64,000 nt of DNA, from the NCBI GenBank assembly GCA_946482595.1, contig CAMLSD010000010.1, positions 10,509 through 74,508 on the forward strand. Direction: 5' to 3'. Source of the stretch: an uncultured Comamonadaceae bacterium. Lineage in GTDB: Bacteria > Pseudomonadota > Gammaproteobacteria > Burkholderiales > Burkholderiaceae. Both the position numbers and the translations under genes were made by a program. Shown piece by piece: positions 36,164 to 44,997 of this stretch. Positions within the stretch are counted from its first letter, which is position 1; the number at the start of each line of letters is the position of its first letter. The notes beneath the pieces were generated by a model. That model saw nothing but the letters and a program-made list of their open reading frames with translations. It was not told the DNA's origin and did no database searches.

Positions 36164-37822
36164 CTACATCGAAGGCTGGGTGGTCGCGGGTTCGTCGCCC
36201 GCCGGGTCGAGACCGCTGTCGGCTGCCGGTGCCGCGGCAGGCGCGTCCGAGGGTTCGCCGGTCAGCCTGAAGCTGCCCACCAGCGACGCCAGGCGGCGGG
36301 CCTCCTGCTGCAGGCTGCCGGCGGCCGCGGCAGCCTCTTCGACCAGGGCCGCGTTCTGCTGCGTGCTGTGGTCGAGGTGGTTGATGGCCTGGTTGATGTC
36401 GGCGATGCCGGCCGACTGCTCGGCGGCTGCCGTCGAGATGTGGCTGGTCACGGCGGTGACGTGGCTCACGCTGCTGACGATCTCGGCCATGGTGGCTCGC
36501 GACGAGCGCACCAGCAGCGTCCCTTCCTCGACCTGTTCGGCCGAGGACTGCACCAGCTCGCGGATCTCGCGCGCGGCCTGGGCGCAGCGCTGTGCGAGCG
36601 TGCGCACCTCCTCGGCCACCACCGCAAAGCCGCGGCCGTGCTGGCCGGCCCGGGCCGCCTCGACCGCCGCGTTGAGCGCCAGGATGTTCGTCTGGAAGGC
36701 GATGGTGTCGATCAGGGTGGTGATGTCGCGCACCTGGCGCGAGCTGGTGGCAATTCGGTCCATCATGGTCGTGACCTGGCCGGCGATGTCGTCGCCCTGG
36801 CGGGCCAGCCGTGCGGCCGCTGCGGCGCCGTCATGGGCCTGGCGTGCCGCCGCCTCGGACTGCGCAACGGTGCGGGTCATCTCTTCCATCGCGGATGCGG
36901 TGCGCTGCAGGTTCGCGGCCGATTGTTCGGTGCGGCGCGACAGGTCCAGGTTGCCGTCGGCGATCTCGCAGGCCGAGGTGTCGATCGACTGCGCGGCATG
37001 CTGGATCGCACTGACCAGCTCGGCCAGGTGGGTCTGCATGCCGCCCATGGCGCCCAGCAGGCGCCCCACCTCGTCCTGGCCGGCCGGTGCGACCTCGGTC
37101 GTGAGGTCGCCCTGTGCGATGCGTTCGGCCAGTGCCGCGGCACGCGACACCGGCACCGTGACCGAGCGGGTCAGCCACACCGCCAGCGCCACGGCGGCCA
37201 GCAGCCCCAGCGTGCCGCTGACGGCGATGACGACCAGCGCGGTGCGTTGCCCGTCGCGTGCCGAGGCGTAGGCGGCCCGACCCCGTTCGCTCTCGAGCTG
37301 GATCAGCTGGGCGACCTGCTCCCGCCAGCGTGCCATCACCGGCCCGACGGTACCGGTGATGACCATCACGGCCTCGGGCGTGGCGCCGTCATTGCCCAGG
37401 CGGGCGGCCTCGCGCACGGCCGGAATGCAGGTCTTGCGGCTGGCTTCGATGCGGGCGAGCAGTTCGCCGGCCGAGGTGCTGGCCGCGTCGTCGCCGGGCG
37501 CGCTGGCAGCCAGCTCGCCGAACGAACGTTCGAACGTTTCGTAGCGGGTGATCGCCTGCTCGAGCGCGGCCAGCTCGGCGTCGAGTTCCTTGTTGGTGGA
37601 CAGCAGTGCCATGTTGCGCACCGACACGGCGACGTCGCTCAGGCTTTGCATCATGTCGGTGGCCAGCGCGATGCGCCGGTTGCCACCCTCGGCAATGTCG
37701 CGCAGGCTGGCCTGTGCAGCGAGCATCTGCCAGACCGCCAACGCGGCGATGGCCAGCAGCACGGTGCAGATGACGGCCAGACCCGCACCGATGCGGCGGC
37801 CCAGCGTGGCCAGGATGAACAT
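36164..37822 (-). CDS. Methyl-accepting chemotaxis protein
   Basis: Chemoreceptor of 552 aa. TM1 is at residues 9-31 and TM2 near 190-212 ([21 protein letters not shown]). Between them is a periplasmic four-helix-type sensor domain of about 155 aa. A HAMP follows ([23 protein letters not shown]), then the signalling domain with hairpin tip [20 protein letters not shown] and [17 protein letters not shown]. The tail is Pro/Ala/Thr-rich and lacks the CheR-binding NWETF-type pentapeptide. No che genes are adjacent, so it works with a remote pathway. In the 280-bp gap 37823-38102 I saw no convincing flagellar-sigma promoter. Confidence 0.93.
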   Translation of the reverse strand: MFILATLGRRIGAGLAVICTVLLAIAALAVWQMLAAQASLRDIAEGGNRRIALATDMMQSLSDVAVSVRNMALLSTNKELDAELAALEQAITRYETFERSFGELAASAPGDDAASTSAGELLARIEASRKTCIPAVREAARLGNDGATPEAVMVITGTVGPVMARWREQVAQLIQLESERGRAAYASARDGQRTALVVIAVSGTLGLLAAVALAVWLTRSVTVPVSRAAALAERIAQGDLTTEVAPAGQDEVGRLLGAMGGMQTHLAELVSAIQHAAQSIDTSACEIADGNLDLSRRTEQSAANLQRTASAMEEMTRTVAQSEAAARQAHDGAAAAARLARQGDDIAGQVTTMMDRIATSSRQVRDITTLIDTIAFQTNILALNAAVEAARAGQHGRGFAVVAEEVRTLAQRCAQAAREIRELVQSSAEQVEEGTLLVRSSRATMAEIVSSVSHVTAVTSHISTAAAEQSAGIADINQAINHLDHSTQQNAALVEEAAAAAGSLQQEARRLASLVGSFRLTGEPSDAPAAAPAADSGLDPAGDEPATTQPSM

Positions 37823-38041
37823 GCGAGTGCTTTCCAAGGTACGGCGACGGTGCCGCAACCCGGAATTGTCAAAGTGGCCCGGCGACATGCTGGCTCCCGG
37901 CGGGTGCCCAAATTCAGGAGCCAATGACACGGCGTGTCGCTTTATGCATCGCCTCATGCATGCCATTTATCGCGCGCTTGATACTTGTGTCACCGGTTGT
38001 TTCGGCATGCGGGCGCAACACCTTGCAACGGTGAGAATCCG

Positions 38042-38076
38042 CGCGAGGTCTCGCCTCGCGTGCCCGCGGTCGCGGG
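38042..38076 (+). other. Two consecutive GC hairpins in a 5' leader
   Basis: Within the 280-bp gene-free stretch 37823-38102, CGCGAGG (38042-38048) pairs with CCTCGCG (38054-38060), and CCCGC (38063-38067) pairs with GCGGG (38072-38076). A GGAG site at 38094-38097 follows, 5 nt before ATG 38103. The leader could be a structured regulatory RNA. It does not match any riboswitch consensus I know. Confidence 0.3.
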
Positions 38077-38102
38077 TGCGTTTCAGTCCCTGTGGAGCCC
38101 AT

Positions 38103-38438
38103 ATGAATTCGAACAAGCCCGCACTGAACCTGTCGTTGCACGACGCGGTGTCCAACGTCAGCTATGCCCCGGTTGCCGTCAATCTCAAGCTCGAGAACGC
38201 CGTGCAGCCCGACATCCCCATCCTGATGACCTCGTATGGCCTGGACCGCGAGCCGGTCTCGCTGGCCAATGGCGAAACGGTGCTGGTCAGCTGCAGCCTG
38301 CGCCCGCAGGAGAACCGCATGACCCTGGTCTGCGAGGCTGGCAACCGCACGCTCGGGCGTGCCAGCGCCGACGGCAGCCTGTCGGCCGTCTTCATCACCC
38401 CCCGCGGGCTGAGCTGCGAGATCTCGCTGGCCCGCTGA
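38103..38438 (+). CDS. Small hypothetical protein
   Basis: Protein of 111 aa (MNSNKPALNLSLHDAVSNVS start) without signal peptide, TM helix or recognised motif. It is predicted to be mainly beta (VAVNLKLENAV, ETVLVSCSLR, MTLVCEAGNRTLG). It stands alone between the chemoreceptor and the sigma-54 response regulator, with a strong ribosome site (GGAG) and a possibly structured leader, so it is probably a real, separately controlled gene. Confidence 0.65.
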   Translation: MNSNKPALNLSLHDAVSNVSYAPVAVNLKLENAVQPDIPILMTSYGLDREPVSLANGETVLVSCSLRPQENRMTLVCEAGNRTLGRASADGSLSAVFITPRGLSCEISLAR

Positions 38439-38499
38439 CCGGGCTCTGGCCACGTGACGGCCGCCGACTGCACGCAGCGGCCGTCAGCCCCGGGGCCTC

Positions 38500-39852
38500 T
38501 CAGCCGTTTTCGCGGAAGCTGTCGGGCCGGATGCCGTATTTGTGCAGCTTGTCGTAGAAGGTCTTCTTCGGCAGCCGCAGCGCCTCCATCACCGCCACGG
38601 CACGCCCCTTGTGCTGCCGCAATGACTGCTCGAGCAGGGTCCGTTCGAAACGATCGACCTGCTCGGCCAGCGACAGGGCCGAAGGCTCTTCCACGTGAAC
38701 CGGGTCGGCGCTTTCGCTGGCCACGCCCAGCACGAGGCGGTCGGCGGCATTGCGCAGCTCGCGCACATTGCCCGGCCAGTCGTGGGCCATCAGGCTGCGC
38801 ATGGTGTCGTGGCTGACCACCGGCACCTCCCGGCTGTACCGGGCCGAGGCCTGCGACATGAACGCCGCCAGCATCAGCGGAATGTCGTCACGCCGCTCAC
38901 GCAGCGGTGGCAGGTGGATCACCGCCACATTGAGCCGGTAGTACAGGTCATGGCGAAAGCGCTGCTGGTCGCTCAGCACGCGCAGGTCGCACTTGGTGGC
39001 GGCCACGAGGCGGAAGTCCACCGCCACTTCCTGGTTCGACCCCAGCCGCTCGATCTTGCGCTCCTGCAACACGCGCAGCAGCTTGATCTGCAGCGGCATC
39101 GGCATGGTCTCGATCTCGTCGAGCAGCAGCGTCCCGCCGTCGGCATGTTCGATCTTGCCCACGCGGCGCTTGGAGGCGCCGGTGAAGGCGCCCGCCTCGT
39201 GGCCGAAGATCTCGCTTTCGAACAGTGACTCGGGCAGGCCGGCGCAGTTGAGCGCGACAAACCGCGCCGAGCGCCTGCGGCTGTGGTCGTGCAGGCTGCG
39301 GGCCACCAGTTCCTTGCCGGTGCCGGTCTCGCCCTGGATCAGCACGTCGGCCGAGGTGTCCGCCAGGTTGGCGATCTGCCGGCGCACGGCCTGCATGGCC
39401 GGCGACAGGCCCAGCAGCGTGGCTTCCACGCCGCGCAGGTTGGACAGCTCCTCGCGCAATGCGGCCACTTCCAGCCGCAGCCGGCAGTTCTCGAGCGCCT
39501 TGCGGGCGACGTCGACCAGCAGTTCGGTCGGGAAGGGTTTTTCGATGAAGTCGTAGGCACCGGCCCGCATGGCCTGCACCGCCAGCGACACGTCGCCGTG
39601 GCCGGTCACCAGGATCACCGGGATCTGCGCATCCAGCGCCTTGAGCCGTGCCAGCAGGGCCATGCCGTCGATGCCGGGCAGGCGCACGTCGGTGATCACG
39701 ACGCCCTGGAATCCCTTGTCGATGTGGCGCATCGCCCGCTCGGCGGATTCGAAGGCCATGACATCGAACCCGGCAATCTCCAGGGCTTCGGCCGTGCCGC
39801 TGCGCACCGAATCGTCGTCGTCAATGAACGCTAGCTTGAGACTGTCGAACAT
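38500..39852 (-). CDS. Sigma-54-dependent response regulator (DctD-like)
   Basis: NtrC-type regulator of 450 aa. Receiver: acidic cluster DDDD at 11-14, phospho-acceptor Asp55 in TDVRLPG, Lys in FIEKPF. AAA+ domain: Walker A GETGTGKE near 170, the sigma-54 contact loop GAFTGA near 220, LLLDEIETMP, and arginine finger region RFRHDLYYRLNV. C-terminal Fis-type HTH: LRQHKGRAVAVMEALRLPKKTFYDKL. It is the partner of the kinase just upstream (32-bp overlap). It very likely activates from the GCAAACC sites at 41925-42106. Confidence 0.94.
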   Translation of the reverse strand: MFDSLKLAFIDDDDSVRSGTAEALEIAGFDVMAFESAERAMRHIDKGFQGVVITDVRLPGIDGMALLARLKALDAQIPVILVTGHGDVSLAVQAMRAGAYDFIEKPFPTELLVDVARKALENCRLRLEVAALREELSNLRGVEATLLGLSPAMQAVRRQIANLADTSADVLIQGETGTGKELVARSLHDHSRRRSARFVALNCAGLPESLFESEIFGHEAGAFTGASKRRVGKIEHADGGTLLLDEIETMPMPLQIKLLRVLQERKIERLGSNQEVAVDFRLVAATKCDLRVLSDQQRFRHDLYYRLNVAVIHLPPLRERRDDIPLMLAAFMSQASARYSREVPVVSHDTMRSLMAHDWPGNVRELRNAADRLVLGVASESADPVHVEEPSALSLAEQVDRFERTLLEQSLRQHKGRAVAVMEALRLPKKTFYDKLHKYGIRPDSFRENG

Positions 39853-41752
39853 GCTCGTCAGGGGGCACCTGTTCCAGTGTGAATTCGAATTGCGCTCCGG
39901 CACCGGGCACGTTGCGGGCGACCAGGTCGCTGCCCTGGTGCTGGAGCATGCTGACCGAGATCACCAGCCCCAGGCCCAGGCCCTCGCCGGTGGGTTTGGT
40001 CGTGAAAAAGGGCTCGAACAACCGGGCCTGGACCTCGGGCGTGAGGCCGGCGCCGGTGTCGGTGACCTGCACCACGGCCTGCTTGCCGTCGCCGTGCGCT
40101 GCGACGATGATGCAGCGCACCGGGCGACCGACCACGGCGTCGATCGCATTGGCCACCAGGTTGATCAGCACCTGCTCCAGCTGATTGGGTTCGGCCCGCA
40201 CCCGCAGGTCGGGCTCGAGCTGCAGTTGCAGCGTGATGTCGTGGCGCTCCAGGCGGTCGCGCAGCAGGTCGAGCACCACGTCCACACTGCGCTGCAGCGG
40301 CACCTCTTCGACGGTCACCGGTGCACGTCGGGCGAAGCTGCGCAGTTGCGAGGTCATGCGGCCCATGCGGTCGGCCAGTTCGATCACGTTGCCGATGTTG
40401 CGCTTCGCATCGTCGGGGCGGCCCATCTGCATCAGCTGCTGCGCATTGGTGGCCCGCGTGCGCAGGGCATGCAGCGGCTGGTTCAGCTCGTGCGCGAGGC
40501 CCGCGGCCATCTGGCCGAGGGTGGCCAGCTTGCCGGCCTGGACCAGCTCGTCCTGGGTGCTGAGCAGGCGCTGTTCGGCCAGTCGGCGCTCGTTGACCTC
40601 GAAGCGCAGCTCCTGGTTGAGCTCGTTGAGGGCGGCGGTGCGGGCCTCCACACGCTGTTCCAGTTCGGCATTGGCGCGTTCCAGCAGCTCGCGGGCGGCC
40701 GCCTTTTCGGCCAGGGCCACGCGCTGTACCCGCCAGTACAGGGCCAGCGCCCCGAGCAGGGCCACGCCCAGCCCGGCGGCCACACCGGCCTGCAGGGCGC
40801 CTTCACGCACGGCCTGGGTGTCGGTCAGCAGCGCGACCGTCCAGCCGGTGCGTGGCATCGTGAGCGAGCGCATCACGAACAGGCGCTCCTGGTCGCCCCG
40901 CTCGGTGGGGACGAACACCCGCACCAGGCGTCCGCCATCTTCGAGCGAGGCGACGTCCCGCAGGCCGAGCGGCACGATCTCCCGGCCGCTGAACTGGCGG
41001 GTGCGGCGCAGGCGCTCGCGCGTGTCGTCGGACAGCGGGTCCATTGAGCGATAGCGCCATTCGCGGGTGGATGACAGCACCACCACGCCGTTTTCGTCGT
41101 AGGCCAGCGCCCGGTCGGTGCCGGGCCACCAGTTGCGTTCGATCGCATCGAGGTGGGCGTCGAGCATGCCCACGCCGATGGTGCGACCGTTGTCGACGAT
41201 CTCGTGGGCAAACGAATAGCCCGGCACACCGCGCACGCTGTCCACCGCGTAGAAGCGGCCCTTGCCCTTGTGCAGCGCATCCTGGAAGGCGGGGCGGTAC
41301 GACAGGTTTTCCATGCTGGGGGCGACCGGCGCCGAGGCGGCACCCTCGGGCTGCAGGCTGGTGGCCACCACCACGCCCTGGGTGGTCAGCAGGGTGATGG
41401 CCGTGGCCTGCGCCTGGTGGTTGATCCAGTGCAGCTTCTGGCTCACACGTTCGCCCAGCGCGGTGTCGAGCGTGAGCAGCAGCTCGCGCACCTCCGGGTC
41501 GAGGTGGAGGATGCTGGGCAGGTACTCGAACTTGCGCAGTTCGCTGTCGAGCTCGGCGTAATAGAGGTCGACCTTGCGCACCCCTGCGGCGCTGAGTTCG
41601 CGCAGTCCTGAGCGGTCCATCTGCCACCAGGTGAGGTAGCCGATGCAGGCGCTGAAGACGGCCACGACCAGCCAGGCCAGCGGCAGGCTGCCTTCGCCAT
41701 GGCGCTGCCTGCGACGGCTGCCGCTGCGGTGCATCACGTGGGCGACGGCCAT
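39821..41752 (-). CDS. DctB-like sensor histidine kinase
   Basis: Membrane kinase of 643 aa. TM1 is at about 24-44, then a ~270-residue periplasmic double-Cache-type domain containing YDENGVVVLSS and TGWTVALLTD, and TM2 at about 317-340. A coiled coil at 345-405 (ELLERANAELEQRVEARTAA) precedes the HisKA domain GLAHELNQPLHALR (phospho-His near 420). The HATPase part has NLVANAIDAV, DTGAGL and FTTKPTGEGLGLGL. The layout is that of DctB C4-dicarboxylate sensors; the ligand here may differ because the divergent gene is an aminotransferase. ATG 41752 fits the TM start. Confidence 0.92.
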   Translation of the reverse strand: MAVAHVMHRSGSRRRQRHGEGSLPLAWLVVAVFSACIGYLTWWQMDRSGLRELSAAGVRKVDLYYAELDSELRKFEYLPSILHLDPEVRELLLTLDTALGERVSQKLHWINHQAQATAITLLTTQGVVVATSLQPEGAASAPVAPSMENLSYRPAFQDALHKGKGRFYAVDSVRGVPGYSFAHEIVDNGRTIGVGMLDAHLDAIERNWWPGTDRALAYDENGVVVLSSTREWRYRSMDPLSDDTRERLRRTRQFSGREIVPLGLRDVASLEDGGRLVRVFVPTERGDQERLFVMRSLTMPRTGWTVALLTDTQAVREGALQAGVAAGLGVALLGALALYWRVQRVALAEKAAARELLERANAELEQRVEARTAALNELNQELRFEVNERRLAEQRLLSTQDELVQAGKLATLGQMAAGLAHELNQPLHALRTRATNAQQLMQMGRPDDAKRNIGNVIELADRMGRMTSQLRSFARRAPVTVEEVPLQRSVDVVLDLLRDRLERHDITLQLQLEPDLRVRAEPNQLEQVLINLVANAIDAVVGRPVRCIIVAAHGDGKQAVVQVTDTGAGLTPEVQARLFEPFFTTKPTGEGLGLGLVISVSMLQHQGSDLVARNVPGAGAQFEFTLEQVPPDEHVRQSQASVH

Positions 41753-41882
41753 GAGGACACGCCCGCCCCTGAATCGGACGGGGTCAGCGCAGGGGCCGGC
41801 TCGTGCCGGTGGTTCACGTCGATGTCTCCTTGTTGTGCAGGGCGCAGCCGGGTCGGCGGCAGCTTGCCCCTGAACGCACAAA

Positions 41883-41898
41883 GCGGTTTTCGTGCCAG
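41883..41898 (-). promoter_or_regulatory. Sigma-54-like promoter driving the kinase operon
   Basis: On the minus strand the sequence reads CTGGCACGAAAACCGC, with the invariant GG and GC separated by 10 bp. The -24 half (CTGGCACG) fits the consensus fully; the -12 half (CCGC) deviates from TTGC. It lies about 130 bp upstream of the kinase start and faces away from the four GCAAACC half-sites. Confidence 0.45.
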
Positions 41899-41924
41899 AC
41901 GCGGCGGACACGCGCCAGATCGGT

Positions 41925-42106
41925 GCAAACCCGCGCCAATGCTCAGGAATGTACGCCGCGGCGTGTGCTGGCGGTCGCGGGACCGGCCTGGAAGGAGCGG
42001 TTTTTCACACCAGGGTTTGCCCGGGGGCGGTGTGGAAATCCGCCCGAGCTCGTGTCGCGCATTCAGGCCGGCCAGCGCTGCAAACCCTTGTTACGCAACG
42101 GTTTGC
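41925..42106. promoter_or_regulatory. Four GCAAACC half-sites, candidate enhancer sites of the DctD-like regulator
   Basis: GCAAACCC occurs at 41925-41932 and 42080-42087. The reverse orientation occurs as GGGTTTGC at 42013-42020 and GGTTTGC at 42100-42106. The last two form a close inverted pair with 12 bp between arms. They sit in the 434-bp gene-free region between the divergent kinase and aminotransferase genes, enclosed by two outward-facing sigma-54-like promoters. Such positions suit an NtrC-family activator. Confidence 0.55.
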
Positions 42107-42133
42107 CGGCGACCTGCCCGGTGTTCACCAGGG

Positions 42134-42149
42134 TGGCACGGGAACTGCG
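42134..42149 (+). promoter_or_regulatory. Sigma-54-like promoter driving the aminotransferase
   Basis: TGGCACGGGAACTGCG has the -24 box TGGCACG and the -12 box CTGC, with GG-N10-GC spacing. It ends 37 bp before ATG 42187, a normal leader length. The nearest inverted GCAAACC pair lies only about 30-50 bp upstream, with the other half-sites 115-210 bp upstream, which is typical enhancer range. Confidence 0.6.
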
Positions 42150-42186
42150 ATACGTACTGGCAACCTTCACCGTACCGGAGTTCGAC

Positions 42187-43488
42187 ATGCCCACCAATCA
42201 CGCCATGCGGGGACGTCTGGGTTCTGCGGCTGCCCAAGCCGTCGCGCCTGCCATGCCTTTTTGCGTCGCCCGTGCCGAAAACGCCATGTTGTGGGACGTC
42301 GAAGGGCGCAGCTACATCGACTTCAGCGGCGGTGCCGGGGTGCTCAACGTGGGCCATCGGCATCCCCGGGTGACGGCCTCCGTGCGTGAACAGCTCGACC
42401 GTGTCATGCACACCTCCCACCTGGTGGCGCCCACCGAACGGTATGTGCAGCTGGCCGAGCGCCTGAACGAACTGGCTCCGGGTACGCATGAAAAGCGCAC
42501 CGCATTCTTCACGTCCGGCAGCGAGGCGGTCGAGGCGGCCATCCGGATGGCCCGGGCCTACACCGGCCGGCCCGGCGTGATCGCCTTCAATGCGGCGGCC
42601 CACGGCCACACCTACATGGCGCTGGCAGCAACGGGCCGGGTCGACCCGCACAAGAAGTACGGCGGCCCGCTGGCCGGCCACGTGTTCCACATTCCCACGC
42701 CGAGCGAAGTCGATGACGTGTCGGTGCAGGACATGCTCGCCACGATCGACACCCTGTTTCGCTGCACGATCGACGCCTGCCATGTGGCGGCCGTGATCGT
42801 CGAGCCGGTGCAGGGAGCCGGCGGCTGCCACGTGATGCCTCCCGAGGCGCTGCAGGCGCTGCGCCGCCTGTGCAACACCCATGGCATGGTGCTGATCGCT
42901 GACGAGTCGCACAGCGGGCTGGCTCGCACCGGCCGGATGTTCGCGATGGAGCACAGCGGTGTCGTGCCCGACCTCATGGTGATTGCCAAGAGCCTGGGCG
43001 GTGGCCTGCCGCTGTCGGCGGTGACGGGCTGTGCCCGGGTGATGGGCGCGATGCCCGCGGGCTCGCTGGGGGGCACCTTCGGCGGCAACCCGCTGGCGGT
43101 GGCGGCAGCGCATGCCGTGCTCGACGTGATCCGCGACGAGCGCCTGTGCGAACGCGCTGATCGCCTGGGCGCGCTGTTGCGCATGCGCCTGGGCCGGGCT
43201 CGGCGCCGCGAGGCCCGCATTGCCGACGTGCGCGGCCTCGGCTCCATGCTCGGGGTGGAGTTCCAGTGGCCCAGTTCCTACCTGCCGGATGCGGCCTTTG
43301 CACGCAAGGTGCAGGCTGCGGCACTGGAGCAGGGGCTGATGCTGCTGACCTGCGGAGCCGAGGGCAATGTGATCCGCTTCCTGTATCCGCTGACGATCGA
43401 GGACAAGGTCTTCGAGCAGGCCCTGGGCATCCTCACCCGCTGCATGGTGCCCGAAGCGCAGGAGCAGGCATGCGCGACGGCCGCCTGA
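42187..43488 (+). CDS. Class III (GabT-like) aminotransferase
   Basis: PLP-dependent omega-aminotransferase of 433 aa whose numbering runs parallel to E. coli GabT. SGSEAVEAAIRMAR is the phosphate-binding loop, Asp239 the pyridine-N contact, and Lys268 (IAKSLGGG) the Schiff-base lysine. Three positions are unusual: Ala at 211 (PVQGAGG, normally Glu, which switches between amine and glutamate binding), Ser at 241 and His at 242 (ADESHSG, normally DEVQSG). Donor and acceptor therefore probably differ from GABA and 2-oxoglutarate. It is followed 10 bp later by a MocR-type regulator and preceded by a sigma-54-like promoter. Confidence 0.88.
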   Translation: MPTNHAMRGRLGSAAAQAVAPAMPFCVARAENAMLWDVEGRSYIDFSGGAGVLNVGHRHPRVTASVREQLDRVMHTSHLVAPTERYVQLAERLNELAPGTHEKRTAFFTSGSEAVEAAIRMARAYTGRPGVIAFNAAAHGHTYMALAATGRVDPHKKYGGPLAGHVFHIPTPSEVDDVSVQDMLATIDTLFRCTIDACHVAAVIVEPVQGAGGCHVMPPEALQALRRLCNTHGMVLIADESHSGLARTGRMFAMEHSGVVPDLMVIAKSLGGGLPLSAVTGCARVMGAMPAGSLGGTFGGNPLAVAAAHAVLDVIRDERLCERADRLGALLRMRLGRARRREARIADVRGLGSMLGVEFQWPSSYLPDAAFARKVQAAALEQGLMLLTCGAEGNVIRFLYPLTIEDKVFEQALGILTRCMVPEAQEQACATAA

Positions 43489-43498
43489 CACCGCTGGC

Positions 43499-44944
43499 GT
43501 GAAAGCTCACCTACTGGCCGACTGGCTGCGCAGCCAGGGCCTGCTCACGCCCGGCGGGCTGCCCTTGCGGCACCGCTTGCACGACTGTCTGCAGCACGCC
43601 ATGCACGAGGGGCCGCTGCCTGTGGGGACACCATTGCCACCCACCCGCGAGCTGGCGGCCGCGCTGGGCCTGGCGCGCAACACCGTGCTGCATGCCTACC
43701 GGCGGCTCGCCCACGAGGGTTACACCGTGAGCCGCGTGGGGCAGGGCACACGCGTGGCGGCCTCGCTGCCTGCAGTCGCACCGGACGCAACGACGGGTTC
43801 GGCCTCGGGTGGCGAACCCGCCACGGCCGACGTCTTCATGCCCGGCCTGCCCGACGTGGCCATCCTGCATCACACTCACTGGGCCCGCCTGCTGGCGCGC
43901 GCCTGGCGCCGCCCCGGCCTGCGCGCCCTGGCCACGGTGGATCCTCGCGGCCATCTGCAACTGCGCCGCGCGCTGGCCCAGCATCTGTCCCAGACGCGCG
44001 GACTGCGCTGCGAGGCAGCCCGCGTGCTGGTCACCCAGGACGGCTGGGCGGCGCTGGTGCAGTGTGCGCGCCGCCTGGCCGGAGAGGGTGGCGTGGTCTG
44101 GGTCGAGGAGCCGTGTGATCCGGCCCTGCGCTCGGCCCTGCTGGCGGTGGGTGTGCAGGTGCAGGCGATGCCGATGGACGCGGGCGGGCTGCGGCCGGTG
44201 TCGCTTGACCTGATCCCGGTGCAGACCTGGCCGCGGGTGATCGTGGTGGCCCCCGCCCATCAGGTGCCTACCGGTTCGGTGATGCCGATGAACCGTCGGC
44301 GCGAGCTGCTCGACCTGGCCAGCCGCTGCGGCGCATGGATCCTCGAGGACGACCGCGATGGGGAGCTGCGGCATCTGGGCCCGGCCCTGCCCACGCTGCA
44401 TGAGTTGGACGTGCGCGGGCGCACGGTGCTGGCCGGGAGCCTGTCGCGCCTGCTGCACCCGGGGCTGCGGCTGGGCTACCTGCTGCTGCCGGCACGTGGG
44501 GCAGACGAACTGCAGGCAGCGCTGGTGCAGGCACCCGGGGTGGCGGCCGATGCCCAGGTGATGCTGCAACTGGCGCTGGCGGATTTCATCGACGAGGGTC
44601 GACTTCAGCGGCACCTGCAGCAAGCACGCAGCGTCTACGCCCAGCGGCAGCGCCTGCTGATTGCGGAACTGCGACGCCTTGCAGGCGAACAGGTGCGATG
44701 CCAGGCGCAGCAGGCCGGCATGGACCTCACGCTGCACCTGGCTCCCGATCAGGACGACCGGCGCGTGACGCAGGCGGCGCGGCGCCGCGGGCTGGCCGTG
44801 CAGCCGCTCTCCAGCTTCCACCACGACACCACCCGCGCCACGCCCGGGCTGGTGCTGGGCTATGGCGCCTTGAGCGATGCGGCCCTGCCGCAATGCGTGG
44901 CCAGCCTCGCGCTGGCCATCGGCGAGGCGGGCCGGCCGCGCTGA
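43499..44944 (+). CDS. MocR-type GntR-HTH/aminotransferase-fold regulator lacking the PLP lysine
   Basis: Protein of 481 aa. The N-terminal GntR winged helix spans about 20-90 (PLPPTRELAAALGLARNTVL, YRRLAHEGYTVSRVGQGTRV) and is linked to an aminotransferase-fold domain as in PdxR/GabR. The cofactor-lysine motif, normally SxSK, reads GSLSRLLHPGLRLGYLL, with Arg317 (codon CGC, 44447-44449). The nearby acidic motif reads LEDDRDGE instead of the usual DDYDSE. PLP cannot form the normal aldimine here. It starts at GTG 43499, 10 bp after the aminotransferase gene, and presumably regulates it. Confidence 0.88.
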   Translation: MKAHLLADWLRSQGLLTPGGLPLRHRLHDCLQHAMHEGPLPVGTPLPPTRELAAALGLARNTVLHAYRRLAHEGYTVSRVGQGTRVAASLPAVAPDATTGSASGGEPATADVFMPGLPDVAILHHTHWARLLARAWRRPGLRALATVDPRGHLQLRRALAQHLSQTRGLRCEAARVLVTQDGWAALVQCARRLAGEGGVVWVEEPCDPALRSALLAVGVQVQAMPMDAGGLRPVSLDLIPVQTWPRVIVVAPAHQVPTGSVMPMNRRRELLDLASRCGAWILEDDRDGELRHLGPALPTLHELDVRGRTVLAGSLSRLLHPGLRLGYLLLPARGADELQAALVQAPGVAADAQVMLQLALADFIDEGRLQRHLQQARSVYAQRQRLLIAELRRLAGEQVRCQAQQAGMDLTLHLAPDQDDRRVTQAARRRGLAVQPLSSFHHDTTRATPGLVLGYGALSDAALPQCVASLALAIGEAGRPR

Positions 44945-44997
44945 GCGCTTGCAGCGCTGGCGGGTTGCAGCCAACACGCCACCGCCTGCACCGGCCG

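Noticed and set aside
37823..38040. Flagellar-sigma (TAAA / GCCGATAA) promoter for the chemoreceptor
   Set aside because: Only partial matches with wrong spacing were found on the minus strand.
41803..42186. N-terminal extension of the class III aminotransferase by 128 codons
   Set aside because: The extension has no conserved content and would cover the sigma-54-like promoter; ATG 42187 fits the family start.
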